Shown: positions 8,689 through 13,963 of the stretch, piece by piece
Layout of the letters: each line of letters starts with the position of its first letter
Numbering within the stretch: the first letter of the stretch is position 1
From: an uncultured Bacteroidota bacterium
Lineage (GTDB): Bacteria > Bacteroidota > Bacteroidia > Chitinophagales > Chitinophagaceae
Assembly (NCBI GenBank): GCA_946479535.1
Contig: CAMLGP010000006.1
Coordinates: 1-17,849 of the forward strand
Length of the DNA stretch: 17,849 nt
Direction of reading: 5' to 3'
Notes under the pieces: model-generated
What the model saw: the letters and a program-made list of their open reading frames with translations, nothing else
Database searches by the model: none
Told to the model about the DNA's origin: nothing
Program-made: the position numbers and the translations under genes

Positions 8689-11084
8689 TCTATACCTGGT
8701 ATTATTCCTTTAAACATTTCTTTTAGTTTCGTTTTTCCTAACAGAACTTCCTTTTCAGTTGCAGGCTGCCAAACATTGGATGGATAGAAATCCCCACCGG
8801 CAGATGCAGCTGTAACCTTGTATTCAAATTCCAGTGATCCATTGGATGGTATATATAAAGGACCTACCGTAAAGTCTTTTGCCATATCTGGCGTTATTTT
8901 CACGGCATCAAATTCTTTCATCTCCAGGCCTTTGGGATCTGCCTGTTTACTACGTACAGTGATCATGAAGTAAGAAGCGTGTAGTGAATCGAACACAGCA
9001 GGTGGTATTACAAATTTTACCTGTTGTGCCCTTGCACCTGATACGCCACCTGTTACGGCATCGAGTACTTTCTGATCACAGCTAAGACAATCATCAACCG
9101 TATATTCTACCCACATTACCACTGAGGCATCTGTGTCCAGCCATGCAGGTATACGGGCATTATCAAATTTTGCCTGGGCCTGTGAAGGAATAACCACATC
9201 ATTGAGGGACCAGGAGTAGATGATCGGTTTTGTACCGCCTATCTCTTTCTTCAACACATGGATGTATTTTAACTTCAGCGGATAAGGAGTTTGGTTACGC
9301 CATTGCTGGCTACGCCATGTTCCAGGTTCCAGATTCATCTTGCCAAGCGTACGTATATCTGCCAGGTTAATGGATGCCGGCACCTGCTGATCCAGAATTT
9401 CTTCATCATCCGGTTTCAGGATTACTGAAGCACTAATACCTTCTCTGGAAGTAAGGGAAGTTTGTATAAATTCTTTTGTATCTGCATCTGTTTGCCAGGC
9501 TACTTTAATATCTCCACTGAGATCAGTTACCCTTTCAACAGATATTTTACTTTCCGGAATATTATATTGTGATCCCAGGGTGGTTTGAAAAGTAAATTGG
9601 GGACTTTCACGCAATGGCAGATAACGGAGATCGGTAAAATCAGGGCGAATAGCTTTCAGCAATTCTTTTACAAAATTCCGTTCGCGTGTGCTGATGCCGG
9701 CTGTAAGACTCGCAGACATTCTAACGGGAGCATCCGTACTGGTTTGCTCTCCACCCGTTCCTGCCTGTTGCGCACCGTATAAGATTCTAAAATCATACCC
9801 TTTTTCTGGTTCAGACTTAGGCTCCCATTTCAAATGATAGTCTGCAGGAAGAATATAATAGATACCTGAATTAAGATTTTTATCAGCAAATACATTGATA
9901 TTAATATTGGAAATGTCCTGTGGCCTTCTGAAATCAACATCGGCACTCAATCCATCCAGTAAATAGATCTGGGCGTTCTTATCCGGCCCCTTAGGTGTTT
10001 TATTGACCGGTCCGGCCGGAGTTGATGGTGTCAATACTGCAAGCTGATTCAATGTATACACTCTGGTAGCGGCTGTCATTGCCACAATATTCTTCTTAAA
10101 CGTATAGGTATAGTTGCGTGCAGCTCTGCCATCATTATAGGTATCAGCACCACTTACTGTAAGCACATCACTGGCACCTAATGATAAGTTAAGTATACTC
10201 TTTTTAAAACTCCAGGTGAATTGTGCCCTGAAGCTGTTTGCGGTCAATGTTGTCAATGCCACCTTTCCCCAATCACAATCCTGGGGGGAGCAGCGGCCAA
10301 ATCCCTGGATCAGGTTACCACCTGTTACAATCAGTTTGGTGATACCACTTGTATTATCAGTACTGATCCATGTGCCGGAAATATCAGCGAAAAGATCACT
10401 ATAAGAAATATCATTCAGGTAAGACCTTCCTCCACCTGCCTGAAGCTTCCGTACCGGCTGCGCCGTTACAGGTTTTATATATAATAGTTTCGGATCAAAT
10501 TGGATGGTCCGGGAAGGGGTAACATCTTTTCTTTCATTGCTAAGACTGGCTGCTTTTCCTACCGCAACCAGTGGCACATCAATGACCATATTGCGGGTTT
10601 CCTGTGTGCTTTGCCACTTCTTGTTCAATAGCAGCACGGTGACATTACCGGTTCCACCATCTCTTTTGGCAACATCCACGCGCAGATAGGGAGATTCCAG
10701 ATTTGTATTCGGAGAAACGCTTGCCTCCATATCAATTGTAAACTCAACGGGAGAAGCTTTTGCCACCTGTGAAAAACGAAATGTCTTAAATTCATTCTGC
10801 TTTTGTTTGGCGCTGCTCATACAGGAGAGCGTAAAAAAACCTTTATCGTATCCTGTATAATAGATCTTTCCTTTTAGTCTTTTCTCTGCATCCTGGTTAA
10901 TTACTACACTATCTACCCTGCCTGTTAGTTTGCCGCCAAACAGGGAACCCAGTCCTGATTCAAGGAGGGATCCAATATCATCCACCCTGCTCAGTGATTT
11001 ATTTTGCAAACCACTGATGTTTTGAGCAGTTGAAGCTAGCGTGCCAGTCAGTATGGCTATTATCAAAAGAATAGAGAAGCGCAT
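8685..11084 (-). CDS. Large secreted multidomain protein: CDWG beta-barrel-like module fused to a paralogue-family region
   Basis: A 799-residue exported protein, the largest in the window, with a signal peptide (about 1-20). Residues about 50-160 look like a beta-sandwich. Residues 235-330 form a separate module opening with SGTWIST, followed by GITKLIV and then RCSPQDCDWG (264-273), a Cys-containing motif I recall from small lipocalin-like modules of exported bacterial proteins. From about residue 375 the sequence resembles the neighbouring paralogues: IYYILP (408-413), a helix then LRYLPLRESPQFTF, and KVAWQTDADTKEFIQTSL. A CLSC pair (666-669) could form a disulphide or bind metal. It is the first paralogue gene transcribed, lies 29 bp after the 11114-11638 gene and is coupled by ATGA overlap to copy 5. 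The module name is recollection; its biochemical role is unknown. Confidence 0.88.
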   Translation of the reverse strand: MRFSILLIIAILTGTLASTAQNISGLQNKSLSRVDDIGSLLESGLGSLFGGKLTGRVDSVVINQDAEKRLKGKIYYTGYDKGFFTLSCMSSAKQKQNEFKTFRFSQVAKASPVEFTIDMEASVSPNTNLESPYLRVDVAKRDGGTGNVTVLLLNKKWQSTQETRNMVIDVPLVAVGKAASLSNERKDVTPSRTIQFDPKLLYIKPVTAQPVRKLQAGGGRSYLNDISYSDLFADISGTWISTDNTSGITKLIVTGGNLIQGFGRCSPQDCDWGKVALTTLTANSFRAQFTWSFKKSILNLSLGASDVLTVSGADTYNDGRAARNYTYTFKKNIVAMTAATRVYTLNQLAVLTPSTPAGPVNKTPKGPDKNAQIYLLDGLSADVDFRRPQDISNININVFADKNLNSGIYYILPADYHLKWEPKSEPEKGYDFRILYGAQQAGTGGEQTSTDAPVRMSASLTAGISTRERNFVKELLKAIRPDFTDLRYLPLRESPQFTFQTTLGSQYNIPESKISVERVTDLSGDIKVAWQTDADTKEFIQTSLTSREGISASVILKPDDEEILDQQVPASINLADIRTLGKMNLEPGTWRSQQWRNQTPYPLKLKYIHVLKKEIGGTKPIIYSWSLNDVVIPSQAQAKFDNARIPAWLDTDASVVMWVEYTVDDCLSCDQKVLDAVTGGVSGARAQQVKFVIPPAVFDSLHASYFMITVRSKQADPKGLEMKEFDAVKITPDMAKDFTVGPLYIPSNGSLEFEYKVTAASAGGDFYPSNVWQPATEKEVLLGKTKLKEMFKGIIPGIE

Positions 11085-11113
11085 AGTTGAATTATTTAAT
11101 GGTTGTGATACCC

Positions 11114-11638
11114 TTAATCACCTCCTTCGCTAACACAATCAACATTTTTGGTGGGTATAGCCAGTATTCTAAGTTTATCCCTGTCAAACTTCCAGGCCTG
11201 CTTTACAGGTTTCAGGATCTCTTTTTCAGGCACCCATTTCACGGTTGCAACAACGGTGGGATCAGATTCTTCATTCACGCGACAAAGACCAGTCACAATT
11301 ATGTATCCGGGCAACAACGTCTTTATTTCAATCACATCCACTATGGTAAATGGATTACCTGTTGAATCTTCCTTCATCCTGTATGAATCATCCTTTACGC
11401 TAAAAAAAGCGATCCAGATCTTTCCTTTCTTCCAAACATCTACTGTAATTACAGTGGGATCATCTACTCCGGTTACCAGGCTGCCCTCTCTGAATTCCCA
11501 ACCCTTCAGTTTGGGAATTTGCCGGGAGTCCACATACTGTGTTCCAATCAGGTTTGATTGGGCACCTGCATATTTTCCCTGTGCCATACTGAACAGGCAA
11601 AGCATGAGGAACCCTGTTAAAAGAATCATCTGTTTCAT
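11114..11638 (-). CDS. Small secreted protein of unknown function
   Basis: A 174-residue protein with a signal peptide (about 1-19, ending SMA-Q). The mature part is short, probably beta-rich (VITVDVWKKGKIWIAFF, YIIVTGLC) and ends with a charged tail. Two cysteines, C119 and C168, could form a disulphide after export. No family is recognised, and it lacks the YYLP signature of the downstream paralogues. It sits 41 bp after the TapB-like lipoprotein gene and 29 bp before the large multidomain gene, with no promoter or terminator visible on either side. It is therefore most likely the second gene of the long operon. A 214-residue frame on the opposite strand here is a shadow. Confidence 0.82.
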   Translation of the reverse strand: MKQMILLTGFLMLCLFSMAQGKYAGAQSNLIGTQYVDSRQIPKLKGWEFREGSLVTGVDDPTVITVDVWKKGKIWIAFFSVKDDSYRMKEDSTGNPFTIVDVIEIKTLLPGYIIVTGLCRVNEESDPTVVATVKWVPEKEILKPVKQAWKFDRDKLRILAIPTKNVDCVSEGGD

Positions 11639-11679
11639 TCTCTTCTATTTTTTATTTCCCGGTAGTCACCAGGATTGCA

Positions 11680-12483
11680 TTATTTTTTTACGGATACTAT
11701 TTCAGAGCGGCTGTCGAGTTTATTGTTTCTGTAGAATTCAGAACGCACCACGCCAAATCCAGGCGCAAACCACATGGCTGTACTTATCGTAGGGGAACGT
11801 TGTTTCATCATCTCGGCCATCTTCTTACTCATTTCATCATTTCCAGCTTCCATTGTAGTTTCAATAGTGGACACAATTTTGAAACAATTCCATGTGCCTG
11901 CAGGAGTGCTGATAGTTTCCTTCTTTTCCACCTTTCTTTTTGCATAGGTAGTAGTGGTTTTCATTTTCATCGATCCTCTGTCCATTAAGGCTGAAACGGA
12001 TGCTTCAGGTAAATCCTGGCCAACGCTTAATTTAAGCGGAAACTCCAGTGCCTTGCCCTCTACCGTTACTGATTTGAGAGCTGAAAAATTGGACAGGAAT
12101 GCAGAAAGATCCATCTTGATCTTTGTCCCATCACATGTATAGGAGTACTTAAGGGTATTGTTATGTTCTTTTCCGCCGTAAGTACTATGTGTATCCATTT
12201 GGAGGTCGGCAATAGTTTCATTACCCTCACTCCTGACATTGGTTACTGTTGTAATTGAACTGGACCGTTCCTTCCCAGAGCTATCATAGTCCTTTCCGGT
12301 AAGAACCGCTCCCTTATGAAACATGATCAGGCTTCCACAACCGCCTTCATTCTCAGTGGCGCTTGCAGATGCTGCCATATTTTCTATTGAACTGCCACTG
12401 TCTTTTGCACCAGATGTATTATCAGCAGTATTATTACAGGCAAGGAAAGCACTTAACAAAAGGAAGGGAAATAACTTTTTCAT
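11680..12483 (-). CDS. TapB/DUF3108-like lipoprotein
   Basis: The start is the ATG at 12481-12483 (267 residues), immediately before a lipoprotein signal peptide with lipobox and lipidated cysteine C16 (SAFLAC-NN); the longer open frame upstream covers the promoter region. After a Ser/Asn/Ala-rich tether, the mature domain is beta-rich and has features I associate with TapB/DUF3108-like envelope proteins: TPAGTWNCFKI (193-203) and FAPGFGVVRSEFY (239-251). A Met/Lys-rich loop (about 211-229) interrupts it. Membrane side and ligand are unknown. It is the first gene after a predicted dyad-linked promoter and is followed after 41 bp by 11114-11638, so it probably heads the long operon. Lipoprotein nature is secure; the family name is moderate. 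Confidence 0.83.
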   Translation of the reverse strand: MKKLFPFLLLSAFLACNNTADNTSGAKDSGSSIENMAASASATENEGGCGSLIMFHKGAVLTGKDYDSSGKERSSSITTVTNVRSEGNETIADLQMDTHSTYGGKEHNNTLKYSYTCDGTKIKMDLSAFLSNFSALKSVTVEGKALEFPLKLSVGQDLPEASVSALMDRGSMKMKTTTTYAKRKVEKKETISTPAGTWNCFKIVSTIETTMEAGNDEMSKKMAEMMKQRSPTISTAMWFAPGFGVVRSEFYRNNKLDSRSEIVSVKK

Positions 12484-12530
12484 CGGGATGTAATTTGGGT
12501 TAATAATTAACTGGTATATTTTGATTGTTT

Positions 12531-12555
12531 CCTGATAGCTATCGGGATTCGGGAT
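12531..12555. repeat. Palindrome GATAGCTATC followed by a TCGGGAT tandem pair
   Basis: A perfect 10-bp palindrome, GATAGCTATC (12534-12543), lies inside an imperfect 16-bp dyad (12531-12546) and runs into two head-to-tail copies of TCGGGAT (12542-12555). It is located between the predicted promoter and the start codon of the TapB-like gene, so it would lie in the mRNA leader. From memory, GATAGCTATCGGG-type palindromes are frequent in Bacteroidota intergenic DNA; I cannot verify that here. It could equally be a generic genomic repeat. Confidence 0.4.
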
Positions 12556-12585
12556 TAAAAGTATCATTCTTCCAAACCGCTGATG
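12556..12585 (-). promoter_or_regulatory. Predicted promoter A, for the TapB-like lipoprotein and long operon
   Basis: On the minus strand a -7-like box TACTTTTA (12556-12563) matches the Bacteroidota consensus TAnnTTTG in all but the last base. It lies 19 nt after the trinucleotide CAT (12583-12585), which occupies the -33 position and is not TTG-like. Dyad A abuts this trinucleotide directly. A poor -33 with an abutting dyad is typical of activator-dependent promoters. The predicted leader is about 65 nt. Confidence 0.5.
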
Positions 12586-12601
12586 CTACATAATGATGTA
12601 G
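12586..12601. promoter_or_regulatory. Dyad A: CTACAT-N4-ATGTAG operator candidate
   Basis: A 16-bp inverted repeat with perfect 6-bp arms and spacer AATG on the plus strand. Read on the minus strand (CTACATCATTATGTAG) it differs from dyad B on the plus strand at one base of 16. It starts 6 bp beyond the stop of the 12608-13105 gene and lies about 100 bp upstream of the TapB-like start codon, directly against predicted promoter A. It is probably bound by a dimeric regulator, for which the neighbouring response regulator is the best candidate. Confidence 0.7.
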
Positions 12602-12607
12602 TACCTC

Positions 12608-13105
12608 CTAGATATCACTGGTAACAAAAACACCTTCAGTTATCCGCACCCTGTTTCCGTCCTTATCCGCCAGCACACCTTCAAATGTGCCGGAGAGTAG
12701 TTTCACGTTGTATTTTTCCTTTACGCCGGTAATGCGGATATTCAGATAATTGCTGCCATCCACATCCCGTATCCAATATGTTTTTCCCTGAAGTGTGAAA
12801 TTGAGCTTCCCCTTACTGTCATTGTCGATCCGGTAAGCGCCCATATCATTGAAATGCTGTATCTGCCAGGATATATTGATGTTTGTTCCTTTTGCCCACA
12901 ATAGGGCAATGGACACATTGCTACTTGTCCAGCATTTAGTCTCAGTTGAATCAGTCCTGAATAATTGTCCGTTCAGTTTAAAGGAAAGCGTTCCTTTGCC
13001 TTTTGTTAAGGATTGAGTAGTTGGTTTACTGATATTGGCGGTCTGACTACTGGCGCAGGATATAAGACCCAGCATCACTACTATCAGTAAACTAATTTTC
13101 CCCAT
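12608..13105 (-). CDS. Small lipoprotein, DUF6252-like
   Basis: A 165-residue protein with a lipoprotein signal peptide and lipobox LISC (lipidated C17), followed by a Ser/Thr-rich tether. The mature domain is short and beta-rich: GTLSFKLNGQLF, then GAYRIDNDSKGKLNFTL, and a closing segment GTFEGVLADKDGNRVRITEG. This pattern of an opening strand with FxLNG and a closing (S)GTFxGxLxDxxG...ITxGxF is one I associate with DUF6252-like Bacteroidota lipoproteins; the assignment is from memory and moderate. It has its own predicted promoter and dyad B directly upstream, with a leader of about 12 nt, and is separated from the next gene by 124 bp holding another dyad and promoter. It therefore appears to be a single-gene unit of the same regulon. 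Confidence 0.82.
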   Translation of the reverse strand: MGKISLLIVVMLGLISCASSQTANISKPTTQSLTKGKGTLSFKLNGQLFRTDSTETKCWTSSNVSIALLWAKGTNINISWQIQHFNDMGAYRIDNDSKGKLNFTLQGKTYWIRDVDGSNYLNIRITGVKEKYNVKLLSGTFEGVLADKDGNRVRITEGVFVTSDI

Positions 13106-13122
13106 GCCTTACAATTTGAAGA

Positions 13123-13153
13123 CAAACCTAATAGGGGAATATGGGAGGGTCAA
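13123..13153 (-). promoter_or_regulatory. Predicted promoter B, for the small lipoprotein
   Basis: On the minus strand TTG (13151-13153) is followed after 20 nt by TAGGTTTG (13123-13130), an exact match to the Bacteroidota -33/-7 promoter pattern TTG...TAnnTTTG. The start site would fall around 13117, leaving a leader of about 12 nt before ATG 13105. Dyad B's core abuts the -33 TTG, and its extended 8-bp arm overlaps the TT of that element. This is the best promoter in the window. Confidence 0.7.
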
Positions 13154-13169
13154 CTACATGATTATGTAG
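13154..13169. promoter_or_regulatory. Dyad B: CTACAT-N4-ATGTAG operator candidate
   Basis: A 16-bp inverted repeat with spacer GATT. The symmetry extends to 8-bp arms (AACTACAT / ATGTAGTT, 13152-13171). It sits immediately upstream of, and with its extended arm overlapping, the -33 TTG of promoter B, 48 bp before the lipoprotein start codon. This is the position expected for a class II activator site, though repression cannot be excluded. Confidence 0.75.
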
Positions 13170-13174
13170 TTAAA

Positions 13175-13255
13175 GGCCACAGAGGGCCACGGAGGAAAAG
13201 AGGATCACAGAGACAATCTCTGTGGTCCTCTTTTCCTCTGCGGTTCTCAGTGGCC
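13175..13255. repeat. Long imperfect inverted repeat, possible terminator or MITE-like element
   Basis: Two 39-nt arms (13175-13213 and 13217-13255) flank a 3-nt loop (CAA); 33 of 39 positions are complementary and some mismatches become G-U pairs in RNA. The arms are built of CCACAGAG / CTCTGTGG words, with GGCCACAGAG-GGCCACGGAG as a 10-bp near-repeat at the left end. It starts 10 nt after the response regulator stop codon and ends 5 bp short of dyad B, so it could terminate regulator transcription, although the following T-run is only TTTAA. Both ends are flanked by TAAA (13171-13174, 13256-13259), a possible but short target duplication. From memory, such CACAGAG-rich hairpins recur between genes in many bacterial genomes. 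Confidence 0.75.
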
Positions 13256-13264
13256 TAAACTGAG

Positions 13265-13912
13265 TTAATAAAACAGACCGATCAGCTTATTCTTTATTGC
13301 TTTGGAAACTGCTTCTGTTGCAGAATGTACGTGGAGTTTGTCGTAGATCTTCTTTATGTGAAAGCGAACTGTATCCAGGCTGACCTTTAATTCGCCTGCG
13401 ATCATTTTATAACTATAACCGTTCACCAGGAACTGGAGAATCTGGGTTTCACGGTCTGATAAATTACTTTTTTCCTGTTCAACTGTTTTTGCCTGGGGCA
13501 CCATCTGCAATACTTTCCTTGCTACTGAACCCGTCATTGGGGCACCTCCTGTCATCACATTACGAATGGCATCGCAAATTTCTTCTGTGGCATATCGTTT
13601 CAGGATATAGCCCGTAGCACCCGCACATACGGCATTGAAAATATTCTCATTGTCATCAAAGATGGTCAACATGATCACCGGTAACTGTTCGTTTACCCTG
13701 CGTATATTTTTCACTGCTTCTACACCATTCACTACAGGCATATCAATATCCATTAACACTACATCAGGTTTGAACTGTTCTATATCCGTCACCACGGTCT
13801 CCGCATTGGGCATTGCTGCCAGCAATTCAAATTCCTTCTGTTCAGAGATCAACTCCTCCATGCTTGCCCTCAGGGCTTCATTATCATCATATAGAAGAAC
13901 GCGTATACACAT
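13265..13912 (-). CDS. LuxR/NarL-family response regulator
   Basis: The start is the ATG at 13910-13912 (215 residues); a longer frame begins at TTG 13921, inside the predicted -7 box, and is unlikely. The N-terminal receiver domain has the acidic pair in LLYDDNE, phosphoacceptor Asp in VVLMDIDMP (D55 from this start), the conserved Thr in MLTIFDD (T83) and Lys in YILKRY (K105). The C-terminal LuxR-type helix-turn-helix begins LSDRETQILQFL, with VSLDTVRFHIKKIYDKL as the DNA-recognition region. It binds DNA as a dimer when phosphorylated, presumably by the kinase encoded 43 bp upstream. Dyad C and predicted promoter C lie directly before it, suggesting autoregulation. It is the best candidate to read all three dyads. 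Confidence 0.95.
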   Translation of the reverse strand: MCIRVLLYDDNEALRASMEELISEQKEFELLAAMPNAETVVTDIEQFKPDVVLMDIDMPVVNGVEAVKNIRRVNEQLPVIMLTIFDDNENIFNAVCAGATGYILKRYATEEICDAIRNVMTGGAPMTGSVARKVLQMVPQAKTVEQEKSNLSDRETQILQFLVNGYSYKMIAGELKVSLDTVRFHIKKIYDKLHVHSATEAVSKAIKNKLIGLFY

Positions 13913-13918
13913 GGGGTT

Positions 13919-13947
13919 CAAAATACAAGATTAGTCAGGAATGTCCA
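13919..13947 (-). promoter_or_regulatory. Predicted promoter C, for the response regulator
   Basis: On the minus strand TGG (13945-13947) at the -33 position is followed after 19 nt by TATTTTG (13919-13925), one T short of the TAnnTTTG consensus. The layout relative to the abutting dyad C is the same as in promoters A and B. The start site would fall within a few bases of ATG 13912, giving a nearly leaderless mRNA. Confidence 0.45.
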
Positions 13948-13963
13948 CTACATATTTATGTAG
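13948..13963. promoter_or_regulatory. Dyad C: CTACAT-N4-ATGTAG operator candidate overlapping the kinase stop codon
   Basis: A 16-bp inverted repeat whose symmetry extends to 7-bp arms (CTACATA-TT-TATGTAG). It lies 35 bp before the regulator start codon and covers the last codons and TAA stop (13956-13958) of the histidine kinase gene. It suggests that the regulator controls its own synthesis independently of the kinase. Confidence 0.72.

Noticed and set aside
9256..9265. ACATGGATGT inverted repeat resembling the dyad core
   Set aside because: The spacer is 2 bases, not 4, the outer arm bases are absent, and it lies within coding sequence without a nearby promoter.
1203..11084. Type IX secretion C-terminal sorting domains on the exported paralogues
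   Set aside because: None of the complete products ends with a recognisable sorting domain pattern, so the export route beyond the inner membrane cannot be assigned.
11148..11792. A 214-codon open frame on the plus strand
   Set aside because: It lies antisense to two genes with clear signal peptides, has no start context, and its composition reads as the reverse of coding sequence. Other plus-strand frames in the window (for example 559-1014, 6904-7347 and 16320-16682) are rejected for the same reason.
12481..12496. A degenerate fourth dyad (TTACAT-CCCG-ATGAAA on the minus strand) at the TapB-like start codon
   Set aside because: Only the left half matches well (5 of 6); the right half matches 4 of 6 and contains the start codon. 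No -7 box follows at the spacing of the three true sites.
12484..12567. Longer N-terminus for the TapB-like protein starting near 12567
   Set aside because: The added 28 residues would precede a perfect lipoprotein signal peptide and would overlap the predicted promoter and leader.
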